Notes: generated by a model not told the origin, from the letters alone. 64,000 nt of DNA from Mesorhizobium tamadayense (GCF_003863365.1 NZ_RQXT01000001.1:124001-188000), one strand, 5' to 3'; positions 37,493-50,098 are shown, numbered from the stretch's first letter. Program-made: numbers and translations.

Positions 37493-38448
37493 CGCGACTT
37501 CTCCCTGAGTTCGGAATAGAGATATGGAACGATGATCGCGGTGATGGTCATCAGCATGATCACTGCGCTGGCGGAGCCGACCGCCATCTCGTTGCGCTTG
37601 AAGGTGAACTCATACATGAAGTTGGACGGCAACCAGGCCGAGCCGCCGGGGCCGCCGCTGGTCAGCGCCACCACCAAGTCGTAGGACTTGATGGCCAGAT
37701 GCGCGAGCACGATGAAGGCCGACAGGAACACCGGCCGCAGCAGCGGGATAACGATGCGGCGATAGAGCTGAAAGGTGGTGGCGCCGTCGATCTGCGCCGC
37801 CTTCATGATCTCGCCGTCAATGCCGCGAAGGCCGGCCAGGAACATCGCCATGATGAATCCGGAAGCCTGCCAGACGCCGGCGATGACCACGGTGTAGATG
37901 ACGAAATCCTTGTTCTTGATCCAGTCGAAATGGAAGCTCGTCCAGCCCCATTGGTGCAGCGTCTGCTCGAGGCCGAGACCGGGGTCGAGGAACCATTTCC
38001 AGGCGACGCCGGTGACAATGAATGAAAGCGCCATCGGGTAGAGGTAGATCGGCCTCAGCACGCCTTCGCCGCGGATCTTCTGGTCGAGCAGGATGGCCAG
38101 GAACAGGCCGAGCGCCAGGCAGATAGCGATGTAGAGGAAACCGAATATGCCCATGTTGGTGATCGAGGTGTACCAGCTCGACGGCGGGTCGCTCTCGAAG
38201 GTCCAGCGCCACAGCCGCTGATAGGCGCGGGGGCCGGTGATGGCATAGGATGGAAAGGTCTTGGAGTTGGTGAACGACAGATAGATCGTCCACAGGATGA
38301 AGCCATAGACGAAGACGATCGTCGCCGCGAAGCTCGGCGCCAGCACGATCTTCGGCAGGAGGTCCTGCAGGCGCGAGCGCACCGTGCTGCCCGGCCGGGC
38401 GTCGTGCTCCGGCGTCAGCTTGATTTGGGTTTCGGCGACTGTGCTCAT
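37489..38448 (-). CDS. Sugar ABC transporter permease (GtsB/MalF type)
   Basis: The product is 319 residues from ATG 38448, with GGATAAG upstream. Six to seven membrane segments follow a 35-residue cytoplasmic N-terminus. The EAA loop EIMKAAQIDGATTFQLYRRI is near residue 214. It forms the heterodimer with the next permease. It starts about 127 bp after the binding-protein gene, with an intervening hairpin. Confidence 0.9.
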   Translation of the reverse strand: MSTVAETQIKLTPEHDARPGSTVRSRLQDLLPKIVLAPSFAATIVFVYGFILWTIYLSFTNSKTFPSYAITGPRAYQRLWRWTFESDPPSSWYTSITNMGIFGFLYIAICLALGLFLAILLDQKIRGEGVLRPIYLYPMALSFIVTGVAWKWFLDPGLGLEQTLHQWGWTSFHFDWIKNKDFVIYTVVIAGVWQASGFIMAMFLAGLRGIDGEIMKAAQIDGATTFQLYRRIVIPLLRPVFLSAFIVLAHLAIKSYDLVVALTSGGPGGSAWLPSNFMYEFTFKRNEMAVGSASAVIMLMTITAIIVPYLYSELREKSR

Positions 38449-38531
38449 CGGCTTATCCAGTACCGGTTCGTCGGGGATCGGCCGGCGTAACACACCGGCC
38501 GGGCAAATCCCGGACCTCGCCTCGGTGAGAC

Positions 38532-38554
38532 CTCCCCCGCTTGGAGCGGGGGAG
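38532..38554 (-). other. Strong intercistronic hairpin
   Basis: CTCCCCCGCT (38532-38541) pairs perfectly with AGCGGGGGAG (38545-38554) around three bases. It lies between the binding-protein and permease genes, the same relative place as the hairpin at 24751. It probably tunes expression of the permeases below that of the binding protein. Confidence 0.65.
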
Positions 38555-38575
38555 CCTCGAGTTACTGCGAACGTC

Positions 38576-39829
38576 TTACTTGGCGTCGTCGATCGCCTTG
38601 ACCAGCTCGGTCACGGCCTCGTCCGAGGTCTTGATCTGACCGTGGACGAACTTCGACACGACGTCCTTGTAGGCATTGGCGACAGCCGGAGGCGCGCCAT
38701 AGCCTTGGGCCAGCGAGCCGAACAGCTTGCCGCCTTCATTGGCAGCCTTCAGGTCGGCGATGCCCTTCTTGCCGCAGGCGTCGAAGTCGGTGTCAGGCAC
38801 GTCGGTGCGGGCCGGAACCGAACCCTTGACGACGTTGAAGGCTGACTGGAAGCTCTTCGACAGGGTGGCGGTGGCCAAAGCGACCTGGGCGGCCTTGCGA
38901 TCGTCCGGAACGTTGAACATGCCGAACATGTCGGAGTTGTAGATCACCGAGCCATCGGTGCCCGGGAAGCGATAGCACAGGAAGTCGGTGCCCGGGGTCT
39001 TGTTGGCGGCGTGGAACTCGCCCTTGGCCCAGTCACCCATGACCTGCACCAGCGCATCGCCCTTGATGACCATGGCGGTGGCAAGGTTCCAGTCGCGGCC
39101 CGAGAAGTTCGGATCGACATAGGTGACGAGCTTGGCGAGGTTGTCGAACGACTTCTTCATCGTGTCGGACTTGAGCGACTCCTCGTCGAGGTCGTTCATC
39201 GCCTTCTTGTAGAACTCGGGCCCGCCGGTCGACAGCACGACGGAGTCGAACATGGTGGCTTCCTGCCAGTTCTGGCCGCCCAGCGCGAGCGGGATGACCC
39301 CCGCGGCCTTGGCCTTGTCGAGCAATGCCACGAAGTCGTCGAAGGTCTTCGGCTCGGCGCCGCCGATCTTGTCCATCACCGCCTTGTTGATCCACAGCCA
39401 GTTGACGGAGTGGACGTTGACCGGAGCCGCGACCCACTTGCCGTCATAGACGGAGAATTTCTGCAGGGCAGCCGGAACCGACTTGTCCCAGCCTTCCTTC
39501 TTGGCGGTTTCGGTCAGGTCGCCCATGACGCCGGCGGCGGCATAGTCGAGCACGGTGTAGCCGAGCATCTGCGAGGCGGTCGGATAGTTGCCGGCCGCGA
39601 CCATCGCCTTCAGCGCGGTCATGGCGGCGTCGCCGCCACCGCCGGCCACCGGCACGTCCTTCCAGGCATAGCCTTCCTTTGCCAGGTCCTGCTTCAGCAC
39701 GTTCAGGGCAGCCGCTTCGCCGCCCGACGTCCACCAATGCAGCATCTGCACTTCCTTGACGTCCGCGGCATGCGCCGAGAACGCAAAGCTCGTCGCAAGA
39801 GCCGTTCCGATAAGCAGTTTGCGCAACAT
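38576..39829 (-). CDS. Sugar ABC transporter substrate-binding protein (GtsA-like)
   Basis: The product is 417 residues with a signal peptide ending at SAHAA (about residue 21). ATG 39829 has GGGAGGAAG upstream. The mature start [20 protein letters not shown] and the [17 protein letters not shown] segment closely resemble GtsA glucose/mannose binding proteins. The ligand is therefore expected to be a monosaccharide or a close relative. It is transcribed after the aldehyde dehydrogenase gene with a 58-bp gap that could hold a secondary promoter. Confidence 0.88.
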   Translation of the reverse strand: MLRKLLIGTALATSFAFSAHAADVKEVQMLHWWTSGGEAAALNVLKQDLAKEGYAWKDVPVAGGGGDAAMTALKAMVAAGNYPTASQMLGYTVLDYAAAGVMGDLTETAKKEGWDKSVPAALQKFSVYDGKWVAAPVNVHSVNWLWINKAVMDKIGGAEPKTFDDFVALLDKAKAAGVIPLALGGQNWQEATMFDSVVLSTGGPEFYKKAMNDLDEESLKSDTMKKSFDNLAKLVTYVDPNFSGRDWNLATAMVIKGDALVQVMGDWAKGEFHAANKTPGTDFLCYRFPGTDGSVIYNSDMFGMFNVPDDRKAAQVALATATLSKSFQSAFNVVKGSVPARTDVPDTDFDACGKKGIADLKAANEGGKLFGSLAQGYGAPPAVANAYKDVVSKFVHGQIKTSDEAVTELVKAIDDAK

Positions 39830-39887
39830 GTACTTCCTCCCTTGTTGCATTCACATAGCCGGCGGATGGCCGCCGGGGTCTCCCAAC

Positions 39888-41399
39888 TCAGCCGACCCAC
39901 CATCCGGTGCGCTGGCCGCGATGAAACTGGATCGTCTTTTCCTCGGTATAGTCCTCGACGGCGCGTTTGCCGAGTTCGCGTCCGAGACCGGACTGCTTGT
40001 AGCCGCCGAAGGGCAGTTCGGGATAACCTTCCATGAACGTGTTCACCCAAACCGTCCCCGAACGCACACCGCGCGCCACCGACATGCACGTGTCGATGCT
40101 GGCGCTCCACACACCCGCAGACAGACCATAGGGCGTGTTGTTGGCGATGTGCAATGCCCTTTCAATCGTTTCAAAAGTGAGCACGGACAGCACCGGCCCG
40201 AACACTTCCTCGCGGGCGATGGCCATGTCCTCCGTGACGTTGCGCACGATGGTCGGGTCGAGATACTGGCCGGCGTTGGAGGCGAGCAGTCCGCCGCCGC
40301 TGAAGACGCTGCCGCCGTCGGTTTTAGCCGCCGCCACATAGCCGGCTACCTTTGCCATGTGGTCGGCCGAGATCATCGCGCCGACCTTGGTGCGGTCGTC
40401 AAGCGGATCGCCGACCCTGACCTTCTCGGCCAGCGCCTTGACCGCGCCGAGGAAATCGTCGGCGACCGCCTCATGCACGATCAGCCGGCTGCCGGCGTTG
40501 CAGCATTCGCCGGCGTTGAAAAAGCCGCCGAACACCGCGGCGTCCGCCGCCGCTTCAAGATCGGCGTCGGGGAAGACGATCTGGCCGTTCTTGCCGCCGA
40601 GCTCCATCGAAACCTTCTTCAGCGAATTCGAGGCGGCGGCCATGGTCATCTTGCCGACGCGGGTCGAGCCGGTGAAGGACACCATCTCGACCAGCGGATG
40701 GCTGACCATCGGCGCGCCGACATCGGCGCCCAAGCCGGCGAGGATGTTGACGACGCCAGCCGGCAGACCGGCCTCGAGCAGGATATCGCCAAGCACGAAG
40801 GTCGAGGCCGAGGTCATCTCGCTCGGCTTCACGACGGCCGTGCAGCCGGCGGCGAGCGCGAAGGGCAGTTTTTGGCTGACGATCAGGAACGGGAAATTCC
40901 ACGGCGTGATGATCGAGACGACGCCGATCGGCTCGCGCAACACGACGCCCAGCATGGCGTCGCCGAGATTGGCGTAGCTCTCGCCATGCAGCGTGCGGGC
41001 AAGCGAAGCCGCGTAGCGCCAGATGTCGACGGCGCCGCCGATCTCGCCGCGCGCCTGGGCGATCGGCTTGCCGGATTCCAGCGCGTCGAGCCGGGCGATC
41101 TCCTCCAGCCGGGTTTCGATCAGGTCGGCCGCCTTGAGCAGCACCGCGGCCCGCTCGGAGGCCTTCATGCGTTGCCAGGGACCAGTCTCGAAGGCCTTGT
41201 GTGCGGCCTCAATCGCGGCTTCCACTTCCGCGGCACCCGCCTGGGCATAGCGCGACACGGCAAAGCCGTGGCCGGGGCTGCTGCGCTCGATCATGCGGCC
41301 GTCGCGGGCATCGACATGCATGCCGTCGATCAGCAGCTTGTAGGCCTTCGGCGCCTGGGAGGCCTCGGCAGGCATGGCTATCTTGAGGGGTGCGTTCAT
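39888..41399 (-). CDS. Aldehyde dehydrogenase (betaine-aldehyde type)
   Basis: The product is 503 residues. The cofactor segment ITPWNFPFL is near 164-172, Glu266 lies in MELGGKN, and the catalytic Cys300 lies in NAGECCNAGSR, where the usual GQ is GE. All key residues are present. It would convert an aldehyde from a GMC dehydrogenase to an acid that the CoA-transferase could activate. It lies 10 bp after the enoyl-CoA hydratase gene. Confidence 0.88.
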   Translation of the reverse strand: MNAPLKIAMPAEASQAPKAYKLLIDGMHVDARDGRMIERSSPGHGFAVSRYAQAGAAEVEAAIEAAHKAFETGPWQRMKASERAAVLLKAADLIETRLEEIARLDALESGKPIAQARGEIGGAVDIWRYAASLARTLHGESYANLGDAMLGVVLREPIGVVSIITPWNFPFLIVSQKLPFALAAGCTAVVKPSEMTSASTFVLGDILLEAGLPAGVVNILAGLGADVGAPMVSHPLVEMVSFTGSTRVGKMTMAAASNSLKKVSMELGGKNGQIVFPDADLEAAADAAVFGGFFNAGECCNAGSRLIVHEAVADDFLGAVKALAEKVRVGDPLDDRTKVGAMISADHMAKVAGYVAAAKTDGGSVFSGGGLLASNAGQYLDPTIVRNVTEDMAIAREEVFGPVLSVLTFETIERALHIANNTPYGLSAGVWSASIDTCMSVARGVRSGTVWVNTFMEGYPELPFGGYKQSGLGRELGKRAVEDYTEEKTIQFHRGQRTGWWVG

Positions 41400-41409
41400 C
41401 GTGCTTTCT

Positions 41410-42178
41410 CTAGGATCTCGAAAAGGCCGGCTTCCGCTTGGCCTTGAAGGCGCCGACGCCGGCCTTGAGGTCGCCGGTCAGCGCAATGAAGCCGCTAGCA
41501 AGCGCTTCCGTGGCGGCGGCGCCTTCCTCGCCTTCAGCGATGGCGATCATCAGCTTGGCGGCCTCGGTCGCCAGCGGGCCGCGTTCGGCGATCTTCTGGG
41601 CCTTGGCTCTGGCCTCGTCGAGCGCCTTGCCGGTCTCGACCACACGGTCGACGATGCCGAGCGCGAGCGCCTCGCTCGCCAGCAGGACTTCGCCCCCTAT
41701 CGCCATGCGCCGCACCGCCTGCGCGCCGAAGCGGCGCACGGCGCGCTGCGTGCCGGACCAGCCGGGCACGACGCCGATCGAGGTTTCGGGGAAGCCGAGC
41801 TTCACCTGGGTCTCGGCGACGCGGAAGTCGCAGGCGGCGGCAAGTTCCAGCCCACCGCCCAGCGCATGACCCGAAAGCACCGCGATGGTGGGCTGCCGAA
41901 GCCGCGCCAGCCGGTCGAAGACCCGATGGCCGTAGCGCACCCATTGCACCTGGAAATCGGCGGCGCTCATCGCGGCCCAGGCCTCGACGTCGCCGCCGGC
42001 GCAAAAGCCCTTGCCTTCGCCGGCGACAAGCACGACGCGGACGCCCTCGGCCAGTTCAGCTTGGTCAAGCGCTGCTTCGAGCGCGCGCAGCATCGGAATG
42101 TCGAGCGCGTTGAACTTTTCCGGCCGCCGCAGCGTGACGATGCCGATCAAGCCGTCCTGCTCGAAGGTGACGAGACGC

Positions 42179-42186
<8 letters not shown>
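41410..42186 (-). CDS. Enoyl-CoA hydratase/isomerase family protein
   Basis: The product is 258 residues of crotonase fold. The oxyanion-hole motifs CAGGD (62-66) and GHALGGGLELA (107-117) and both acid residues, Glu114 and Glu134, are present, so hydratase activity is plausible. ATG 42186 has GGAGG upstream and lies inside the last codons of the CoA-transferase gene (8-bp overlap). Coupling to that gene implies a CoA-thioester route. Confidence 0.88.
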
Positions 42187-45842
<3,656 letters not shown>

Positions 45843-45874
45843 GTTCGTGCTTTCCTCCGCGTCCGATGTCAAAA

Positions 45875-45894
45875 TTTATTGGAACGTTCTAAAC
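45875..45894. promoter_or_regulatory. LacI operator 1
   Basis: TTTATTGGAACGTTC (45875-45889) with core TGGAACGTTC, 33-47 bases upstream of the LacI start codon. The same 15 bases recur at 46029-46043. The outer right half (TAAACA) is less symmetric than in operator 2. Confidence 0.75.
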
Positions 45895-46024
45895 ATCGTG
45901 CCAAACCGGAGTCAACCGGGATTCTTGGAAAATTCGGAAAAATTGATCGATCGCCTGCAAATGCATGGCCTACATGGCAAGATGCAGTAGTGAATCGCTT
46001 CGGTCGGCAGAATCCTAAAGGTTC

Positions 46025-46053
46025 TTGATTTATTGGAACGTTCCATTTATAGG
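46025..46053 (+). promoter_or_regulatory. Promoter of DUF993 gene with LacI operator 2 in the spacer
   Basis: A -35 TTGATT (46025-46030) and -10 TATAGG (46048-46053) are 17 bases apart. The perfect 12-bp palindrome TGGAACGTTCCA (46034-46045) fills the spacer, so bound repressor would exclude RNA polymerase. The start codon is 22 bases beyond the -10. Confidence 0.72.
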
Positions 46054-46074
46054 CTGCCGCAAAGGGAGATTTCC

Positions 46075-47229
46075 ATGGATATCATCCTGCCTGAGGGGAA
46101 TGGCAGCCGCGTCCGTTACCGGCTGGTCGGCCAACCGGCCGAGCCCGTCATCGGCGTGGATTTCCCGCGTGTCGCCTATGCTGCGGCCCATGTCGTCGCC
46201 GACCCCTTTGCCATGACCGATCCCTGGTCGCGGCCGGCGGTCGACTGGGAAAAAACGATGGCCTTTCGCCATCATCTGTGGCGGCTCGGTTTCCGCATCG
46301 CCGAGGCGATGGACACCTCGCAGCGCGGCATGGGTTTCGACTGGGCGAGCGCGAAGGAACTGATCCGCCGGTCGATCGCCGAAGCACGCACGGTGAAGGG
46401 GGCCGATCTTGCTTCGGGCGCCGGCACCGATCATCTGGCGCCGGCGGCGGCAAAGACCCTGGACGACGTGATCCGCGCCTATGAGGAGCAGTTCGCCTTC
46501 ATCGAAGGCGAGGGTGGCAAGGCGATCATGATGGCGAGCCGCGCGCTGGCGGCGGTGGCCAAGGGACAGGACGACTATATCAGCGTCTACGACCGCATCC
46601 TCTCGCAGGCCTCCGGCAAGGTGATCCTGCACTGGCTGGGCGATATGTTCGACCCGGCGCTCAAGGGCTATTGGGGTAGCCGGGACTTCGAGCCTGCGCT
46701 GGAGACGGTCGTTGCCATCATCGAGCGGCACTCAGATAACGTCGAAGGCATCAAGATATCGCTGCTCGACGCCGGCAAGGAGGTGTTGCTGCGCGACCGC
46801 CTGCCTGAAGGCGTGGTGATGTTCACGGGCGACGATTTCAACTATCCGGAGCTGATCGCTGGCGATGGCAGAAGGCACTCGCATGCGCTGCTCGGCATCT
46901 TCGACGCCATCGCGCCGGTGGCCAACGCCGCGCTGGCCAGGCTCGCAGAGGGCGACCGGGCCGGCTATGACGCGTTGATGGCGCCGACCGTGCCGCTGTC
47001 GCGCAAGATCTTCGAGGCGCCGACGGAATATTACAAGGCAGGCATCGTCTTCATGGCCTGGCTGAACGGACACCAGGATCATTTCACGATGGTCGGCGGC
47101 ATGCAGTCGGCACGCGGCATATGCCACTACGCCGACATCTTTCGCCTCGCCGATCAGGCTGGATTGCTGGCCAACCCTGACCTCGCCATCGCCAGGATGA
47201 AAGCCCTCTGCGCGGTGGCAGGTGTCTGA
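46075..47229 (+). CDS. DUF993 family protein (DHDPS/aldolase-like)
   Basis: The product is 384 residues from ATG 46075 with GGGAG upstream. It matches the DUF993 family, a TIM-barrel group distantly related to dihydrodipicolinate synthase. Lys227 in EGIKISLLD sits where the class I lyases carry their Schiff-base Lys, so aldolase or lyase chemistry on a keto acid is likely. It diverges from the LacI operon and has a LacI operator within its promoter. It may cleave the final intermediate of the pathway. No substrate is known to me for the family. Confidence 0.8.
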   Translation: MDIILPEGNGSRVRYRLVGQPAEPVIGVDFPRVAYAAAHVVADPFAMTDPWSRPAVDWEKTMAFRHHLWRLGFRIAEAMDTSQRGMGFDWASAKELIRRSIAEARTVKGADLASGAGTDHLAPAAAKTLDDVIRAYEEQFAFIEGEGGKAIMMASRALAAVAKGQDDYISVYDRILSQASGKVILHWLGDMFDPALKGYWGSRDFEPALETVVAIIERHSDNVEGIKISLLDAGKEVLLRDRLPEGVVMFTGDDFNYPELIAGDGRRHSHALLGIFDAIAPVANAALARLAEGDRAGYDALMAPTVPLSRKIFEAPTEYYKAGIVFMAWLNGHQDHFTMVGGMQSARGICHYADIFRLADQAGLLANPDLAIARMKALCAVAGV

Positions 47230-47462
47230 GCAGCTAGGCACGCCTTCCGACTCCTGCAGCCGGCGCTTGAGCGGCCGGCTGGCAAAAAATCTTTCGCTCC
47301 TTGAACGATTCAGCGATGAGGCTTTCAACCCGGCGCCAGCGTGGCGCGTGAGGGGTGTGCCATTTTAATACAATCCCCAATTGGTAGACTCCCATGATGC
47401 ATCGGCAGCTACTGGCTTTCCTCAGGCCAAAGGAGGGAGGGCCAGCAGACTGGGAGGAAACG

Positions 47463-47669
47463 ATGTCTGCGCAAAAAGAAGACTATCGAACCAACAGAGC
47501 CGATTATGTGATTGCCGCGATGCAAGCCGGAGCGACCGCTGATGACGATCACGATAAGGTAGCGGCACGAGAAAAGTGGTCACTGCGACTTAGAGATCGG
47601 CGACTCGCGAGATTGGCCGCAAATCCGTGTGAAACCTTGCCGGGACCTAGAACCAGACCGCGCTTCTAG
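47463..47669 (+). CDS. Small hypothetical protein
   Basis: The product is 68 residues. ATG 47463 was chosen for the strong GGGAGGAAACG before it; an earlier ATG at 47394 lacks one. The sequence is charged and helical (DHDKVAAREKWSLRLRDRRLARLAA) with no motif I recognise. Base composition is lower in GC than its neighbours. It stands alone between the DUF993 gene and a gene-free stretch, so it may not be a real gene. Confidence 0.45.
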   Translation: MSAQKEDYRTNRADYVIAAMQAGATADDDHDKVAAREKWSLRLRDRRLARLAANPCETLPGPRTRPRF

Positions 47670-48034
47670 TTGACGGCGGCGAGTCAGCCTTGGTGGCTTA
47701 CCCCCACCTTCATCCATATGGATGCGTTTCCGGTTATAGTGGCAGGAGCGTATATTTACTCGCCAGCCGGTGGCCTCGTAGCGATCCTCGCCGGTTAGGC
47801 CCGGCCCGTGCTGGCCTACCCCGCCAGCGTGCCGGGCCGCCCCGGCCAGCGTTGCGGCCTCAATGTCCGCCAAAGTTCGGGATGCCTGTTACGCGGCCTA
47901 GAAAGGCAGCGTTGTTTTCGTGACGAAGTAGCCACCCCTCCGCGACGAGCTGATGATACCCAAACGATTCCGGAAGAAAGGTCTCCGGGATTTTGTGCCG
48001 CTGACGGCTAGTATCAGCTAAGTTATTGAAGGGA
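47670..48034. other. Gene-free stretch beside tRNA-Val
   Basis: I see no convincing gene in these 365 bases. It holds a 14-bp palindrome CATCCATATGGATG (47711-47724) and a very GC-rich patch near 47795-47870. It borders the 3' end of tRNA-Val, a usual integration point for islands, but no integrase or repeated tRNA end is visible. Confidence 0.5.
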
Positions 48035-48109
48035 TGGTGGGCGTGACAAGGATTGAACTTGTGACCCCTGCAATGTCAATGCAGTGCTCTCCCGCTGAGC
48101 TACACGCCC
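48035..48109 (-). tRNA. tRNA-Val(GAC)
   Basis: Read on the minus strand, a full cloverleaf forms: acceptor GGGCGTG with CACGCCC, D-arm GCTCAGCGGGAGAGC, anticodon stem CTGCA/TGCAG around TTGACAT (anticodon GAC at 48077-48075), and T-loop GTTCAAT. The CCA end is encoded (48037-48035). Confidence 0.95.
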
Positions 48110-48212
48110 ATCCGAAGCCGCGCATACACCATTTTTGGTCCGGCGCGTCAATAGCGGGAATAAGAAAAGAAAGCTCCGTTTTGCCGCAGCGTTGGCAAGC
48201 GCCGATGCCTAA

Positions 48213-48310
48213 AAGCGCGTCGCGTCTAAACGGTTCGGGTGACGCGCTTAGTTCTTGTTTTATGCATGTCGTTTTCCCAAAACCGCTGCGCAGTTTTGGG
48301 CGACATGCAT
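48213..48310. repeat. Two-hairpin intergenic repeat (RIME-like)
   Basis: Hairpin A pairs AAGCGCGTC (48213-48221) with GACGCGCTT (48241-48249). After the linker AGTTCTTGTTTT, hairpin B pairs ATGCATGTCG (48262-48271) with CGACATGCAT (48301-48310), with an inner CCCAAAAC/GTTTTGGG stem around CGCTGCGCA. It follows the cpdR gene, which ends at 48325 on the minus strand, and may serve as its terminator. Confidence 0.78.
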
Positions 48311-48324
48311 TGGCCGGAAGCCAC

Positions 48325-48687
48325 TCAGGCCGCTTGCAGCATCTTCTCGACCTCGTTGACGAGGTCGCGCAGATGGAACGGTTTCGACAGCACCTTGGCG
48401 TCCTTGGGCGCCTTGGAATCCGGATTGAGCGCGACGGCGGCAAAACCCGTGATGAACATCACCTTGAGGTCCGGATCGATCTCGGTGGCGCGGCGGGCAA
48501 GCTCGATGCCGTCCATCTCCGGCATGACGATGTCGGTCAGAAGCAGCGAGAACGGTTCCTCGCGCAGCCGCTCATAGGCGCTGGCGCCGTTGTCGAAATC
48601 GCTCACCTGGTAGCCGGCGCGCTCCAGCGCCTTGACGAGGAACCGGCGCATGTCGTCGTCGTCTTCCGCCAGCAGAATGCGTGCCAT
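48325..48687 (-). CDS. cpdR: CpdR-type single-domain response regulator
   Basis: The product is 120 residues, one receiver domain. Acidic pocket residues lie in AEDDDD (8-13), the phospho-acceptor Asp52 in LLLTDIVMPEMDG, and the conserved Lys in LSKPF near 103. NPDSKAPKDAKVLSKPFHLRDLVNEV is characteristic of CpdR. In Caulobacter and Sinorhizobium, unphosphorylated CpdR directs ClpXP to degrade cell-cycle proteins. The second of two adjacent ATGs (48687) has better spacing from GGACGGG. The divergent neighbour is N-formylglutamate amidohydrolase. A CtrA-like half-site lies 50 bp upstream. Confidence 0.9.
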   Translation of the reverse strand: MARILLAEDDDDMRRFLVKALERAGYQVSDFDNGASAYERLREEPFSLLLTDIVMPEMDGIELARRATEIDPDLKVMFITGFAAVALNPDSKAPKDAKVLSKPFHLRDLVNEVEKMLQAA

Positions 48688-48736
48688 CATATCCCGTCCG
48701 AATCACCCGCCCCAAGCCTGTCGCCGGGCAAGCCCG

Positions 48737-48744
48737 TTAACCAT
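48737..48744. promoter_or_regulatory. Possible CtrA half-site
   Basis: TTAACCAT matches the 8-base CtrA half-site of alphaproteobacteria exactly and lies 50 bases upstream of cpdR. An 8-mer can occur by chance, but CtrA-CpdR-ClpXP regulation makes the position plausible. Confidence 0.35.
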
Positions 48745-48852
48745 CCTGTATATGAGGAGGAGACGGTAAACATCAAGTGAACGATGGCCGCATCATGCGC
48801 AGTTCGGTGTGCCGCTCCATGACCCTGAAATGCTGGACATGCCGGACGCAAG

Positions 48853-49794
48853 ATGGCAGTTTTGCATCATGATGCAGTGCTGTTTGCTGGTTCGTTCAAA
48901 TTGAAGACGGCAGCCGAGGATTTTTCGGTCGTACCACCCTTCGAAATCCGATTGGGCGCCGAGCAACGCGTACCTTTCCTGTTCAATTCGCCGCATAGCG
49001 GCCGACACTATCCCGAGCGCTTCCTGGCCATGGCGCGGCTCGACCGCAACGCCATACGCCGGTCGGAGGATTGCTATGTCGATGAACTGTTCGGCGGCGC
49101 CGTCGCGCTCGGCGCGCCGATGCTGGCGGCGAATTTCCCGCGCGCCTATCTCGACGTCAACCGCGAGCCCTGGGAACTCGATCCGCGCATGTTCGCGGAG
49201 CCGGTGCCGTCCTTCTGCAACATCCGCTCGGCCCGCGTCGCGGGCGGGCTGGGCACCGTGCCGAAGCTGGTGGGAGAAGGGCTCGACATCTATCCCGGGC
49301 GCCTGCCCCTGGCCGAGGCCGTGGGACGCATCGAGGCCGTCTACAAGCCGTATCACGAGACGCTGAAGCGGCTATTGACCAGGACCCATGCCAGGTTCGG
49401 CTATGCCGTGCTGATCGACTGCCATTCGATGCCGGCCAGCATCCGGGTCGGCGACAACGGGGCGCGGCCGGATTTCATCATCGGCGACCGCTTCGGCATT
49501 TCCGCGACCGCGGCTCTAACCGAGACGGCGATCGGCCTGCTCACCGGCATGGGCTACGCGGTCGCGCACAACAAACCCTATGCGGGCGGCTTCATCACCG
49601 AGCATTACGGGCGGCCGGCGCGCCACCTTCACGCGTTGCAGATCGAGGTCAATCGCGGGCTTTACATGAACGAGCGGACGTTTCAGAAATCGGCAGGCTT
49701 CGACGCGCTTGCCGACGGCCTGACGCGGTTTTCGGCCGAGCTGATATCGATGCCCGACCATCGTTTTGTCGACCTGCCGCTCGCCGCGGAGTGA
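48853..49794 (+). CDS. N-formylglutamate amidohydrolase
   Basis: The product is 313 residues. FNSPHSGRHYP near residue 44, NREPWELDP near 100, DCHSMP near 196 and NKPYAGGFITEHYGRP near 238 are hallmark motifs, including the metal-binding His and Asp. It hydrolyses N-formyl-L-glutamate to formate and glutamate. No hut genes are adjacent; the neighbours cpdR and hisN-like match a conserved rhizobial gene order, as far as I recall. The first 25 residues may be overestimated, because the ribosome site before ATG 48853 is weak. Confidence 0.87.
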   Translation: MAVLHHDAVLFAGSFKLKTAAEDFSVVPPFEIRLGAEQRVPFLFNSPHSGRHYPERFLAMARLDRNAIRRSEDCYVDELFGGAVALGAPMLAANFPRAYLDVNREPWELDPRMFAEPVPSFCNIRSARVAGGLGTVPKLVGEGLDIYPGRLPLAEAVGRIEAVYKPYHETLKRLLTRTHARFGYAVLIDCHSMPASIRVGDNGARPDFIIGDRFGISATAALTETAIGLLTGMGYAVAHNKPYAGGFITEHYGRPARHLHALQIEVNRGLYMNERTFQKSAGFDALADGLTRFSAELISMPDHRFVDLPLAAE

Positions 49795-50098
49795 CAGCCG
49801 CGTTGCGGTTCGCGGCTCAAAAAAAGACCGCATCGTTTTCACGACACGGTCGAAGTCTAGGGAGGAAACGCCCAAGGAGGGCATGGACAGAGTAACCTGT
49901 CCGAGAACAAAACTATTGTGCGATGCACAAATGTCAATCGACTTCGGGCTTTTTTAATTCAATATGATGTGCAAATTCCGTTTCGGCGTCTGAGGTGTGA
50001 CTTTGAGGCAACAGGCGAGGGCGCCTGACCCGGTTTCTGACCTCTGCTCCGGCGGAAGACAGCGGCTGCCGATGGCTGCCCGCAATGGGGAGAGCGAG
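49795..50098. other. Intergenic stretch with a 15-bp palindrome and hairpins
   Basis: No gene is evident apart from a doubtful 24-codon frame at 49883-49957. Features seen: GGACAG/CTGTCC hairpin (49885-49902); TTGTGCGATGCACAA, a perfect palindrome with 3-base centre (49916-49930); and TTTTTT at 49950-49955. On the minus strand TTGACA (49937-49932) precedes the palindrome. It could be an operator or a small-RNA gene. Confidence 0.4.

Noticed and set aside
47580..47873. A minus-strand frame of 97 codons beside tRNA-Val
   Set aside because: No ribosome site, no recognisable motif, and it crosses both the small plus-strand gene and non-coding sequence.
49883..49957. A 24-codon frame (MDRVTCPRTKLL...) after the amidohydrolase gene
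   Set aside because: The ribosome site is only two bases from the ATG and the frame overlaps a perfect palindrome, so a regulatory or RNA element is more likely.
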